This document shows, in pieces, positions 1 to 8,334 of a stretch of DNA of 12,729 nt (position 1 is its first letter; every line of letters starts with the position of its first letter). The DNA is from Xanthobacteraceae bacterium. Its GTDB lineage: Bacteria; Pseudomonadota; Alphaproteobacteria; Rhizobiales; Xanthobacteraceae. The notes below the pieces were generated by a model. The model was not told the DNA's origin. It ran no database searches and worked only from the letters and a program-made list of their open reading frames with translations. The stretch is taken from NCBI GenBank assembly GCA_030037185.1, contig JASHRR010000602.1:1-12729 (forward strand), in the 5' to 3' direction. The position numbers and the translations under genes are program-made.

Positions 1-225
1 CGTCTCGGGACGGATGATGGTCAGAACCTGAAGGATCGACGGAAACCAGCGGTAAAGCACGATCAGCAACCGGCGATCCTTGTTCGTGAGCCGGACACGG
101 CCCTGGAGCCTGCGCCGCAAAACAGTTAACTGATGCCGAAGTACCGCGTTCTCAGCCTCAAGCCTCATCTTCGACTTAATTGGCGCGGCCAAGACAGCCA
201 GGACGAAACACAGAAGCCCGATCAT
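1..225 (-). CDS. Transposase/integrase, N-terminal part (runs off left edge)
   Basis: A minus-strand frame opens with ATG at 223-225 and stays open for 75 codons to the window edge. The protein begins MIGLLCFVLAVLAAP, then has a charged leucine-rich stretch (RLEAENAVLRHQLTVLRRR) and later RLTNKDRRLLIVLYRWFPS and TIIRPET. From memory, this N-terminus is typical of rhizobial DDE integrase-core transposases, in which the catalytic domain follows a short helical leader. The catalytic domain lies outside the window, so completeness and activity cannot be judged. The leader is hydrophobic, but in these proteins it is usually just the start of the transposase and not a real signal peptide. I am fairly sure of the type but not of the exact IS family. 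Confidence 0.7.
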   Translation of the reverse strand, partial: MIGLLCFVLAVLAAPIKSKMRLEAENAVLRHQLTVLRRRLQGRVRLTNKDRRLLIVLYRWFPSILQVLTIIRPET

Positions 226-320
226 TCCGCTAGCTTAAGCGATTCCATCACGTCATCAACTCGGATGAGGTTTTCGGTACACACAGCGGTCGCGCTACCA
301 AAGGGTTGCGAATGCCGGCG

Positions 321-339
321 AAATGGTTACGGCCGCAAC
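321..339 (-). promoter_or_regulatory. Dyad motif upstream of the transposase gene (copy 1 of 3)
   Basis: On the minus strand this reads GTTGCGGCCGTAACCATTT, an imperfect dyad GTTGC-N4-GTAAC, about 96 bases upstream of the transposase ATG. A near-identical sequence (one mismatch in 19) lies at 9851-9869 upstream of the glycosyltransferase gene. A related perfect dyad lies at 12149-12163 upstream of the decayed response regulator. All three point the same way relative to the downstream gene. The binding protein is unknown. Confidence 0.4.
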
Positions 340-342
340 ACG

Positions 343-369
343 TCGACTTTCAAGTCGAACACGATGTGT
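343..369. repeat. Two adjacent short inverted repeats
   Basis: TCGACTT-TC-AAGTCGA occupies 343-358 with perfect 7-bp arms. ACAC-GAT-GTGT follows immediately at 359-369. They lie in the 195-bp stretch between the transposase start and the TetR stop, next to the dyad motif at 321-339. They could be operator half-sites, a weak hairpin at the 3' end of the TetR transcript, or IS-end sequence. No U-run follows on the minus strand, so a standard intrinsic terminator is not supported. Confidence 0.35.
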
Positions 370-420
370 GAGGTAGCGATCCGGCGAGAAGAAAATCTTT
401 TGCCGGCAGAGCAATCCTCC

Positions 421-1098
421 TCACCCGGTCACGGTGACGATTTGCGGAAGGGGCGGACCGGCTTGTTCAGGCTCGCTCGTTTGGGGCCGGAGCAACGCGC
501 GGTTCGCCTCCTGGCAGAGCCATTCTTCGGCGCGCGCATAGCTCCAGCCATTCTCATCATGCAGCGTGAACAGTCCCGAATAGCCGAAGTAGAACCACAG
601 CACGTCAACCGCCTGATCGGCGTCCAGTCCGTGACGCAATGCGCCGAGTTCCGCGATACGACGGCTCACCGACGCCAGAGCGCCACGGTATTGGGCGGTC
701 ACGGCGTCCAGGATCTCCGCCGCGGTCTTGTCGTGCGGCGCCGTGTTGAGCATCAGACGCATGATTTCACCGAAATCCTCCCTCATGCTTCGGCATGCGC
801 TGGCAAGAAGGCGAAGGATCGCTACCGGGTCGTCCATCGTGCGGATGCGCGAAACGGCGGCGTCTACGGCCGCATCGCAGCCGGCGGAGTCAATCACAGC
901 AAGGAGCAGACCGTGTTTGCCGCCCGACACGGCATAGACGGTTGCGGGAGAGACCCGGGCGCGCGCCGCGATCTCGTCGACTTTCGTTGAAAAAAAGCCC
1001 TGCTTGCTGAAGAGTTCGCGCGCCGCTGCAACGATCGCCTGACGGGTGGCTTCCGCATACTCTTCGCGACGGCTGACCGGGGGAATCAGCTGCGCCAT
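421..1098 (-). CDS. TetR-family transcriptional repressor
   Basis: The protein is 225 residues, the usual size for the TetR/AcrR family. The N-terminal DNA-binding domain is plain: TRQAIVAAARELFSKQGFFSTKVDEIAARARVS is the family's first helices, and residues about 38-60 form the helix-turn-helix (VDEIAARARVSPATVYAVSGGK). The remainder is the variable all-helical ligand and dimer domain, so the ligand cannot be predicted. The start at 1098 is supported by GGAGGGG at 1103-1109, four bases before the ATG. A perfect 6-bp dyad lies about 35 bases upstream (1133-1149), as expected of an autorepressor. The gene is divergent from the response-regulator operon and may control itself, that operon, or both. 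The region shared between them is 187 bp. Confidence 0.9.
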   Translation of the reverse strand: MAQLIPPVSRREEYAEATRQAIVAAARELFSKQGFFSTKVDEIAARARVSPATVYAVSGGKHGLLLAVIDSAGCDAAVDAAVSRIRTMDDPVAILRLLASACRSMREDFGEIMRLMLNTAPHDKTAAEILDAVTAQYRGALASVSRRIAELGALRHGLDADQAVDVLWFYFGYSGLFTLHDENGWSYARAEEWLCQEANRALLRPQTSEPEQAGPPLPQIVTVTG

Positions 1099-1132
1099 GA
1101 AACCCCTCCACTTTCAGGCTTCACTCCCGACG

Positions 1133-1149
1133 CTAGAGCTGCACTCTAG
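1133..1149. promoter_or_regulatory. Putative TetR-family operator
   Basis: CTAGAGctgcaCTCTAG is a perfect inverted repeat with 6-bp arms and a 5-bp centre, in the divergent region between the repressor and the response regulator. On the minus strand a TTGACT (1148-1153) overlaps its outer edge and could be a -35 box. That would place the dyad between -35 and -10, a common repressor arrangement. No convincing -10 follows at the right distance, so the promoter itself is uncertain. Confidence 0.5.
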
Positions 1150-1285
1150 TCAACATTTTGTGACTCGAACGGATGAAGCTTACATCTATAAACGCATTAT
1201 TGCCAGCGGACCGCGACGCTATGCCTCCGGTTCTCCATTGGGCTCGGATGGGCGGGCCGCCTGACTAGCGGGATGACGAGCGATC

Positions 1286-2071
1286 ATGCAATATATTGGT
1301 GATCGAGATGAATTTCCTGCTGGCAGCCAGCCGCGCGACGCCGCTTCGGACTTCAATGCGGCTCGCATTCTGATCGTTGACGACGATCCCGGCATGCAGC
1401 AGATGATGGTCAGCTATTTTCGCGAACAGAATGTACATGCCGTTTCGGCTGCGGGGCGGCAGGAGATGCTGCGCCACCTTGCCGTAACGGACCCCAGCGT
1501 GGTGATCCTTGATTTGCGCCTTGGCGACGAAGACGGCCTTGATCTTCTTCGCGAAATCAGGTCCCGGTCTGATGTTCCGGTTATCATCACGACGGGACAC
1601 CGGCGCGACGACGTTGATCGGATCGTCGGCCTGGAGCTCGGCGCCGACGACTATGTCACCAAGCCGTTCAACCCGCGAGAACTGCTGGCGCGCATGCGCG
1701 CGGTGTTGCGACGGCAGGACATGGCGCGCGCAGTGTCGCTGCGGGATCCGGAGCGCGGCGGATTTAGGTTCGACGGCTGGCAACTGGAGCGGCGGACGCG
1801 GCGCCTCACCGACCGGCAGGGGAACCCGGTACCGCTGACGAAGGGCGAATATGCCCTGCTCATCGCGTTTCTCGATGCGCCTCAGCGCCCATTGACTCGC
1901 GAGTATCTGCTGCAGGCGACGCGCGTGCATGAAGACATCTTCGATCGCAGCATCGACGTGCAGGTCCTGCGACTACGACGAAAGCTGGAGCCTGTGCCGA
2001 CGGCGCCGCGCCATATCCATACTGAGCGCGGCGTCGGCTATGTTTTCGCAACGCGGGTCGAACGGTTCTGA
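1286..2071 (+). CDS. VirG-like OmpR/PhoB-family response regulator
   Basis: The protein is 261 residues with a receiver domain (about 27-145) and a winged-helix DNA-binding domain (about 158-257). The phosphorylation site is intact: acidic pair D32/D33, phospho-acceptor D76 in VVILDLRLG, T102 and K127 in VTKPF. The C-terminal half carries PLTKGEYALLIAFLDAPQ, IFDRSIDVQVLRLRRKLE and RGVGYVF. These match Agrobacterium VirG (from memory: LTAGEFNLLLAFLEKPR, YDRSIDVLILRLRRKLE, RGAGYFF) more closely than generic OmpR proteins. It is the first gene of a three-gene unit, with the peroxidase starting 16 bases downstream and a VirA-like kinase after that. The N-terminal 26 residues before the receiver are longer than usual. 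The ATG has no strong Shine-Dalgarno, but the decayed second copy aligns with this ATG, which supports the start. No vir-box dodecamer was found upstream. Confidence 0.9.
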   Translation: MQYIGDRDEFPAGSQPRDAASDFNAARILIVDDDPGMQQMMVSYFREQNVHAVSAAGRQEMLRHLAVTDPSVVILDLRLGDEDGLDLLREIRSRSDVPVIITTGHRRDDVDRIVGLELGADDYVTKPFNPRELLARMRAVLRRQDMARAVSLRDPERGGFRFDGWQLERRTRRLTDRQGNPVPLTKGEYALLIAFLDAPQRPLTREYLLQATRVHEDIFDRSIDVQVLRLRRKLEPVPTAPRHIHTERGVGYVFATRVERF

Positions 2072-2087
2072 GCCGGGGGCGATCGTG

Positions 2088-3065
2088 ATGTCGCGCCCGC
2101 GCCAAAGCGTGATTGCCGTCGCAACCGTTCGATTTGGTGTGGCGCTCATCTTTTCTATCGCAACGGTACTCATCACCGCTCTGGAATTACCGATCCAGGT
2201 TGCCGCGGAAGCGGCCGACGACGAGCCGATTACCCCCATCCCGGCACCTCCCGTCGCCGATCCACGGAAGCTGGCGCTCGGTGAACGGCTGTTCCATGAT
2301 GCCCAGCTGTCATCTGGAGACCGAGGTCGTCCATGCTCGTCCTGCCACGACACCCGCTCCAACGGCGCAGACGCTGCCAGGCGCACGGTAGACCACGATG
2401 GCGCTGAACTGACGTTCAATACCAGCACTGTCTTCAACGCAGCGCTGAGCTTCCGGCTCGGCTGGACGGGAAAATTCCGTTCCTTCGAAGCGCATGCTGC
2501 TGCGTTGCTCGATGGGGGCGGTGTCATGCGGGCGACGGTCGCGCAGGTCGTCGACCGGCTTGGTAGCGACGCGGAAACATCCGGCCAGTTTCGTGAGGCC
2601 TATGGCCATGGTCCTGACCGCGCGAGCCTACTGGACGCGATCGCAACCTATGAGAGATCGCTGCTCACGCCGGGGAGCCGGTTTGACCGCTGGCTCGGCG
2701 GGGATACCGCCGCTCTCTCCGACGAGGAGATGCGTGGCTATCGACTGTTCAAGTCACTCGGCTGCGTATCCTGCCACCAGGGGGTGAACGTCGGCGGAAA
2801 CCTGTTCGAACGACAGGGGATCTTCCATCCGCTCACGTCGCCCAACCCCGGCACCCTGCGCGTCCCCAGTCTTCGCAACGTAGCGACGACGGCGCCCTAT
2901 TTCCACGACGGCAGCGCGCCGACTCTTGAGGACGCCGTCCGGCGGATGGCTGCCGCCCAGATCAACCGTACGCTGTCCGAGCCGCAGGTCGGGGCAATCG
3001 TCGCCTTTCTCCACACCCTGACAGGCAACTACCGCGGCAATCCGGTGACGGCGGCATCGCCATGA
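2088..3065 (+). CDS. Di-haem cytochrome c peroxidase / MauG-family protein
   Basis: I chose the ATG at 2088, preceded by GGGGG at 2075-2079 and lying 16 bases after the response-regulator stop. The longer frame back to 1929 only overlaps the regulator. The protein is then 325 residues. It has an N-terminal hydrophobic segment (about 8-31, signal peptide or anchor) ending near PIQVAA, so the domain should be periplasmic. Two c-type haem sites are visible: CSSCH at 83-87 and CVSCH at 226-230. The C-terminal signature VPSLRNVATTAPYFHDGS...TLEDAVRRM is that of bacterial di-haem peroxidases. Met287 falls where classical peroxidases place the distal Met of the high-potential haem. MauG has Tyr as that ligand, so this looks more like a peroxidase than a cofactor-maturing MauG (assignment from memory). 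Its stop overlaps the kinase start, implying translational coupling. It may detoxify peroxide, oxidise a phenolic or feed redox state to the sensor; the substrate is not shown by the sequence. Confidence 0.88.
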   Translation: MSRPRQSVIAVATVRFGVALIFSIATVLITALELPIQVAAEAADDEPITPIPAPPVADPRKLALGERLFHDAQLSSGDRGRPCSSCHDTRSNGADAARRTVDHDGAELTFNTSTVFNAALSFRLGWTGKFRSFEAHAAALLDGGGVMRATVAQVVDRLGSDAETSGQFREAYGHGPDRASLLDAIATYERSLLTPGSRFDRWLGGDTAALSDEEMRGYRLFKSLGCVSCHQGVNVGGNLFERQGIFHPLTSPNPGTLRVPSLRNVATTAPYFHDGSAPTLEDAVRRMAAAQINRTLSEPQVGAIVAFLHTLTGNYRGNPVTAASP

Positions 3066-5572
3066 AGATCGGGCTCACGCTGACGGCTCTGTTGCTCCTT
3101 TTTGCTCTCCTGACGGGGGTGCTGCTTCGCGGGATGAATCTGGATGCCGAACGATTCGATAGCGCGCTGGTTGCGCTCGACCGATTCGCCGCAGGTGAAA
3201 CCGCCTTGCAGCGCGATGTGCTGAGGGCCCGCGCCGGCATGCTGCGCAATTACGATCCCATGGTTAAGGACACGAATTCGCTCGATGCCGCACTTGACGA
3301 GTTGACGCAGGTCGCAGCTCTTTATCCCGACACCCGACCCGCGATTGAACAGCTTTCATCGTCGCTCGGCGCGCAGGAGGAGCTGGTCGAGCAGTTCAAG
3401 AGCGACAACGCCTTGCTGCAAAATTCGCTCGCGTATTTTGAGCTGTTCAGCAATCAAGTGATGACATCCGGTCGAGACGAGCCGGCCATGCGCGCGACCG
3501 GAGCACTGGCGAGCGCGATGCTCAATCTGTTGCTGGATACGTCGCAGGCTGCGACGCGCGACGTCTCGAATCATCTGGACAGGCTCGCCGCTCAGTCTTC
3601 TTCGCCGGGCGACGGTGACACGGTCGAAGCGCTGCTCGCGCATGGACGGTTATTGCGCGACCTCCTGCCAGGGATCGACGGGACATTAAAGATGTTATTG
3701 CAAGTCCCGAACGAGAGTGAACTGGAGGCCGTACGCAACACAATCCTCGCCGTTCGAACCGCAGCACGGGAGAGCGCGCGGCATTTCCGGCTGATCCTAT
3801 ACGGGACGTCACTTCTTCTGCTCGGGCTGCTGATTCACCTCGGGCTGCAACTGCGCCGCCGCGCCGTGAGATTGCGCCAGCGGGCGGCATTGGAGCACCT
3901 GATTGCTGCGATTTCAACTCGCTTTATCAATGCCGCTCCAATCGACATCAATGCACCGATTGAGGAGGCACTTACTGGCCTGGCACGTCATATTGGCGCG
4001 GACCGCGCGTACTTCGTGGAAACCGGCGCGGAGGGTGTCCGTACCTGGCGCCACGGAAGCGGCCCCTGGCCGGCGGATTGGCCGCGTGGGGCGCTGGATC
4101 TTGCCGCCCATTTCAAAGCAAATTCGACTGGAACTATCCATGTCAGACGGGTCGACCGCCTGCCACCTGGCGTTGGCCGGGAGACTCTCGGCAGCGCCGG
4201 CGTTAGCAGCTGGGTCTGTGTGCCGCCTGCAGGCGAAGACACGGTTCGAAGCGTGCTCGGCTTCGATGCGGTCCGCGTCTGCTTCACTGCATCGAGCGAG
4301 GAGCTTGGCGTGCTGCCGATGGCGCGAAACACCATCCGCGGCGCGATCAGGCGGAATTCTCTCCTGCAGGCACGAAGGCGTCTGGAGAAGCATCTTGACC
4401 AGGCGCGGCGCATGGAGACCGTCGGCGCGCTTGCGAGCGGCGTTGCGCACAATTTTAACAATATTATCGGCGCCATTATCGGCCACGCGGAGTTGGCAGA
4501 AGCGCGGCTGTCATCGGATAACGGCCCGGCGGCGCGCAATCTGGACGCAATCCGCCGCGCGAGCGAGCGTGCGCGGGACCTCATTGATCGGATCCTCGTG
4601 TTCGGGCGTCATCGGGAAGGCCGCCGCCGCCCGGTCGATGTATCTGCGCTGATTGCCGAGGCCGGAGCCCTGTTGCGTGCATCGTTGCCGGGAACGGTCG
4701 ACCTCGTGATGCCGCCGCAGGAGCCGGTCGTCGTTTCCGGTGAGCCGGCCCAGTTGCAACAGGTGATCATCAATCTGTGCAACAATGCCGCGCAGGCGAT
4801 GAATTATTCCGGGCCCGTCGAACTCACGATGGACGTTCATGACGTCGCCTCAGCGCGGTCGCTCTCGCAGGGAGAACTGGCACGCGGTCGATACGTGCGC
4901 ATCGTCGTGATTGACGGCGGACGGGGGATTGACGCCGCAGCACTTGGACGGATTTTCGAGCCGTTTTTCACGACGCGGGAGGAAGGAAACGGTCTCGGAC
5001 TGGCGACGGTCCGCGAGATCGTCGACGATCATGGCGGAGCAATGAATGTCTGGAGCCGCCCAGGTTCAGGAAGCCGTTTTGAGGTCTGGTTGCCCTGCAT
5101 GCAGGCGGCCAGCGTGCCGGACCCGCCTACCCTGGAGATTACGACAGGGCGCGGGGAGACGCTGCTGCTGGTCGATGACGACGCCGAGCGGTTGCTCCGG
5201 GACGAAGAGATACTTGCTGCGCTCGGATATGAGCCGGTCGGCTTTACGGCGGCGGCCGACGCCCTTGCGGCATGCAAATCAAGGCCCGAGCGGTTCGACG
5301 CCGCGGTCGTCGTGCTCTGCGATCGCGACGCCGAAGCGCTGGAATTTGCCACGGTACTCCGCGCGCTCGCTCCCGATCTGCCGATCGTGTTCGCGGCCGG
5401 CACGGCCGATGATATTGTTGCCGATAATCTGGCCGCCGTCGGCGTGTCGGAGATCATTCATCGACCGCTCAATTCTGCTGAGATTGCTTCTGCGCTGATG
5501 CGCTGTCTGGCCCCGCTTCAGAACAAGGTCCTTCAGCACGACAAGCATAGATCAGCCGCGCTACAAACGTAG
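3062..5572 (+). CDS. VirA-like membrane sensor histidine kinase with degenerate receiver
   Basis: The protein is 836 residues. Order: TM1 about 7-23; periplasmic all-helical sensor about 28-243, with the RFDSALVALDRF and MLRNYDPMV features of the DAHL-type sensor found in VirA relatives; TM2 about 244-264; a GAF-like linker about 280-430. The dimerisation H-box is METVGALASGVAHNFNNIIG with His463. The ATPase domain has N-box IINLCNNAAQAM (571 onward), G1 VIDGGRGID (617-624), FEPFFTT and G2 GNGLGLATV (642-650). The C-terminal receiver spans about 700-818. The H-box region closely resembles Agrobacterium VirA ([24 protein letters not shown], from memory). In the receiver the acidic residues D705-D707 remain. 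The phospho-acceptor position appears to be Val751 (FDAAVVV), and the conserved Lys is Arg801 (IIHRPLN), so it is probably a non-phosphorylated regulatory module. The start ATG overlaps the peroxidase TGA (ATGA). The likely partner is the VirG-like regulator upstream. Confidence 0.92.
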   Translation: MKIGLTLTALLLLFALLTGVLLRGMNLDAERFDSALVALDRFAAGETALQRDVLRARAGMLRNYDPMVKDTNSLDAALDELTQVAALYPDTRPAIEQLSSSLGAQEELVEQFKSDNALLQNSLAYFELFSNQVMTSGRDEPAMRATGALASAMLNLLLDTSQAATRDVSNHLDRLAAQSSSPGDGDTVEALLAHGRLLRDLLPGIDGTLKMLLQVPNESELEAVRNTILAVRTAARESARHFRLILYGTSLLLLGLLIHLGLQLRRRAVRLRQRAALEHLIAAISTRFINAAPIDINAPIEEALTGLARHIGADRAYFVETGAEGVRTWRHGSGPWPADWPRGALDLAAHFKANSTGTIHVRRVDRLPPGVGRETLGSAGVSSWVCVPPAGEDTVRSVLGFDAVRVCFTASSEELGVLPMARNTIRGAIRRNSLLQARRRLEKHLDQARRMETVGALASGVAHNFNNIIGAIIGHAELAEARLSSDNGPAARNLDAIRRASERARDLIDRILVFGRHREGRRRPVDVSALIAEAGALLRASLPGTVDLVMPPQEPVVVSGEPAQLQQVIINLCNNAAQAMNYSGPVELTMDVHDVASARSLSQGELARGRYVRIVVIDGGRGIDAAALGRIFEPFFTTREEGNGLGLATVREIVDDHGGAMNVWSRPGSGSRFEVWLPCMQAASVPDPPTLEITTGRGETLLLVDDDAERLLRDEEILAALGYEPVGFTAAADALAACKSRPERFDAAVVVLCDRDAEALEFATVLRALAPDLPIVFAAGTADDIVADNLAAVGVSEIIHRPLNSAEIASALMRCLAPLQNKVLQHDKHRSAALQT

Positions 5573-5654
5573 GCGCTTTCGCGTCGTCCGAAATGGCCGC
5601 GTAACACGCAGGCCCCCGCGTCTCCCGCCGCTCACACATTCGCGAGAGACACAA

Positions 5655-6996
5655 ATGACACCATTAGCAGCACTACATCATCAAGTCGCGAACAATCCGG
5701 ATCGCGTAGCGTTCATTGATGGCGATCATCGGTGGACCTATGAGCGGTTCGCGCAGCAAGCCCGGCGCGTAGCGCGCGGATTGCTTGATCGCGGTATCAG
5801 AACGGGCGATCGGATCGTCCTCGACATGCCGAAGCGGTCCGAACTGGCTGTTGCTCTTTACGCCTGCTTTCATGTTGGGGCCATCGCGGCGCCGATGAAT
5901 ATCAGGCTCAAAGCCGCCGAACTAGCCCCACTCCTGCAGCGATTGCGGCCCGCTCTCTACATCGGCCTCGCCTCGATGTCCGACGTGACGCGGGCGATAG
6001 ACACGTCGATCTTGCCGCTGGACCGGCGCTTTGTTGCCGGGATTGCCGGGGAAGGGTAGTACGAGCAACCGTGGGAGAAGCTGCTGAGCGACGAAGGCTT
6101 AGTCTCCCTCACCCCGGATATGCATTCGCACGCGGTGCTGCTTGGCACCTCGGGGACGACCGGGGTTGCCAAATTCGTCGTCCATACCGCGGCGACTCTC
6201 GGGGCGGCGGCGGATCTGATAGTGAATTGGGGGATCCACGAAAGGCAGCGGGCGCTTCCTGCCCATGGACCATGCCAGCGGTCTCTCTGTCTTCATCACC
6301 TGTATCCGCTTCGGCGTCAGTATGATTATGCTCGAACGCTTCGACCCCGATGCCGTGCTGGACGCTATCGAAAAGCATCGATGCGATTGGCTGGGCGGTC
6401 TTCCGTTCATGTACGATTCGCCGTTGAAATCCCACGCCGGCAGGCCGCGCAACATAGAGTCGCTACGGTTTTGCGGTACAGGCGGCGATGTCTGCCCGCT
6501 GCAGTTTCAGATCGACTTCCCCCGTGTGTTCAGAGTTGCACTTGTCTGCATCTCGGCTTGCACCGAGGTCTTGGGCTCACTGACCTATGGTTTGGAATCC
6601 GGAGCGGTGAGCCGCGTCAACGAGGGCGCCGAGGTGCGAGTCGTGGATGACGCCGGCGCTCCGTGCCGCCGGGCGAAATCGGCGACTGCTGGTGCGCGGC
6701 CCCAACGTGTCAGCATCGGCTACTGGGCCGGGCCCGATGCCATCGAGAATGCACTGGAGCGTGGCTGGTATCGCACCGGCGACCTGATGCGGTCGGACGA
6801 GAAAGGCAACCTGTCGTTCGTCTCCCGCAAGAAGGACCTCATCATTCGCGGGGGATCGAATATCTCGCCCGTCGAGGTCGAGCGCGTCCTCGCCGCCCAT
6901 CCCGCCGTCATCGACGCTGCCGTCGTGGGGCTGCCGGATGAACTCCTTGGGCGGCGTGTTGACACGGTCACCACGGGCGGATGGCAGTCAAGTTAG
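5655..6996 (+). pseudogene. Acyl-CoA synthetase / AMP-dependent ligase, broken
   Basis: This is a class I adenylate-forming enzyme (acyl- or aryl-acid CoA ligase). The N-terminal part reads well from ATG 5655 (NPDRVAFIDGDHRWTYERFAQQARRVARGL, IAAPMNIRLKAAELAPLL). A TAG at 6057-6059 interrupts it, and the same frame then resumes with the nucleotide-binding motif LLGTSGTTGVAKFVVHT. The frame shifts at roughly 6230-6268, continuing as MDHASGLSVFITCIRFG onward. Between about 6660 and 6720 the expected PPGEIGD and VRGPNVS segments lie in other frames, indicating compensating single-base losses. Later motifs GWYRTGDLM and KKDLIIRGGSNISPVEVERVL are clear. The reading ends soon after GLPDELLGRRV, before the C-terminal catalytic-lysine motif, so the end is also lost. 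The gene is non-functional unless the sequence has errors. It lies 82 bp after the kinase and could once have been part of that operon. Confidence 0.85.
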
Positions 6997-7047
6997 GACC
7001 AATGGCCTCGACTTCGCGCTGCTCGCGACTGAGCCTTGCGAAGCCGC

Positions 7048-8283
7048 TCATCGATCGGGATGCGTTCCGAGACCACCTGCGAACTTGATGCGACGAGTGG
7101 CGGGACGGGCAAGCCGCCAATATGCAATCAATGCAAGCACCGAAGAGGCGAACATTACAGCCGCCATCGAAAGCGCCGATCGGCCATCGAACAGGACCGC
7201 AACCAATCCGCTGGATAGCGCGCCGGCGATCATCTGAATGCTTCCGGCCGCCGCGCCGACGGCTCCGGCGATATCGGGCAATGGCAGCATCGCTGCGTTC
7301 AATATGTTCGGCATAGCCATGCCGAAGCTCAGCGCTACTACGATCAAGAGCGCGGCAATCAGGGGCGGTGGCGTCCATCCGCCCAGCGTCATCGCGAGCA
7401 ACGTCGATGCGGCGACCGCCGACAGTGCGAGACCGATCGCCACAACCTGGGCAGGCGATACGCCACGGGAACCGAGGGAGCCATCGAGGAGGGCGCCGCT
7501 CATCACTGCCGCGGAACAGGCACTGAAAATCAGGCCATACCGGTTCGCCGTCAGTCCCGCGACGTCAATGAAAAAGAACGAGGACCCCGTGACATAGGCA
7601 AACACCGTTGCGCCGCCGGCGGCGCCGACCAGAATGTATGCGGCCGAGACGCGATGCGTCAGAACGCGAAGATAGGAGCGCACTACGGCGGCCAGCCCAA
7701 GGCGGTTGACCGGATCGATCCTTGCGCTCTCGGTAAATCCGAGCAACACGGCCAACAGGAGCATGCAGCCTATCATGGCCTGGATCGCGTAGATCAGCCG
7801 CCAGCTCCCGAGCGCTAGCAGCGCGGCGCCCGCGGTCGGCGCGATGATGGTCACCACATTGATCGCGATCACGACGTTGGCGATCTTGGCGCGCGCGGTC
7901 GTCTCGCTGAACAGGTCGCGGATGATGGCAAAGGTCATCGCTGTGCTGGCGGCGCCGACGCCCTGGACAAAGCGGCAGATCAGAAGCACAGGCAGCGACG
8001 GCGCAACCGCGCAGGCCATGCTCGCGACAACAAAAAGTCCGACACCAAACACGACGATTGGTTTGCGGCCGAACCGGTCAGAGATGGGTCCGTAGAGGAG
8101 CGGCGCGGCGGCGAGGCTGGACATAAAGGCGCTCACCGTCAAGCCGACATCCGAGGCGCTCGTGCCCAGCGAGGCGCCAGTCGCCGCAAGGGCTGGCAGA
8201 CTGATGTCGATGCCAGAATACGGCACGGCCGCGAGAAAGCCGAGCAGCAGCGTGAAGGCAAAGGAGGTTGGCTGTATTTGCAT
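7048..8283 (-). CDS. Bcr/CflA-type MFS drug exporter
   Basis: I chose the ATG at 8283 (MQIQPTSFAFTLLLGFLAAVPYSGIDISLPAL), giving 411 residues, the usual length for Bcr/CflA transporters. The frame is open further upstream to a TTG at 8379, but that extension is hydrophilic and crosses a strong stem-loop. About twelve hydrophobic segments are present. The MFS motif A is plain after TM2 (GPISDRFGRKPIVVFGVGLF), and RFVQGVGAASTAMTFAIIRDLF matches the TM4 region of drug:H+ antiporters of this group. It should export a small hydrophobic or conjugated compound through the inner membrane. It lies directly downstream of the glycosyltransferase on the same strand, so glycosylation and export of the same compound is a reasonable inference. 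The 3' end faces the decayed CoA ligase, 51 bp away. Confidence 0.88.
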   Translation of the reverse strand: MQIQPTSFAFTLLLGFLAAVPYSGIDISLPALAATGASLGTSASDVGLTVSAFMSSLAAAPLLYGPISDRFGRKPIVVFGVGLFVVASMACAVAPSLPVLLICRFVQGVGAASTAMTFAIIRDLFSETTARAKIANVVIAINVVTIIAPTAGAALLALGSWRLIYAIQAMIGCMLLLAVLLGFTESARIDPVNRLGLAAVVRSYLRVLTHRVSAAYILVGAAGGATVFAYVTGSSFFFIDVAGLTANRYGLIFSACSAAVMSGALLDGSLGSRGVSPAQVVAIGLALSAVAASTLLAMTLGGWTPPPLIAALLIVVALSFGMAMPNILNAAMLPLPDIAGAVGAAAGSIQMIAGALSSGLVAVLFDGRSALSMAAVMFASSVLALIAYWRLARPATRRIKFAGGLGTHPDR

Positions 8284-8334
8284 GACAGCAACTTTCAATA
8301 CTTCGGATGTGTCCACGTGGGAATTAGGGTGATC

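Noticed and set aside
133..990. Long plus-strand frame of 285 codons
   Set aside because: It is antisense to the TetR gene, which has clear family motifs, and its own translation has no recognisable domain.
1099..1285. vir-box-like site for the VirG-like regulator
   Set aside because: I looked for the TGCAATTGAAA-type dodecamer and found no acceptable match; ATGCAATATATT at the start codon is only superficially similar.
1929..2087. Extended N-terminus of the peroxidase
   Set aside because: This stretch overlaps the DNA-binding domain of the response regulator in another frame; the ATG at 2088 gives a normal signal segment and a Shine-Dalgarno.
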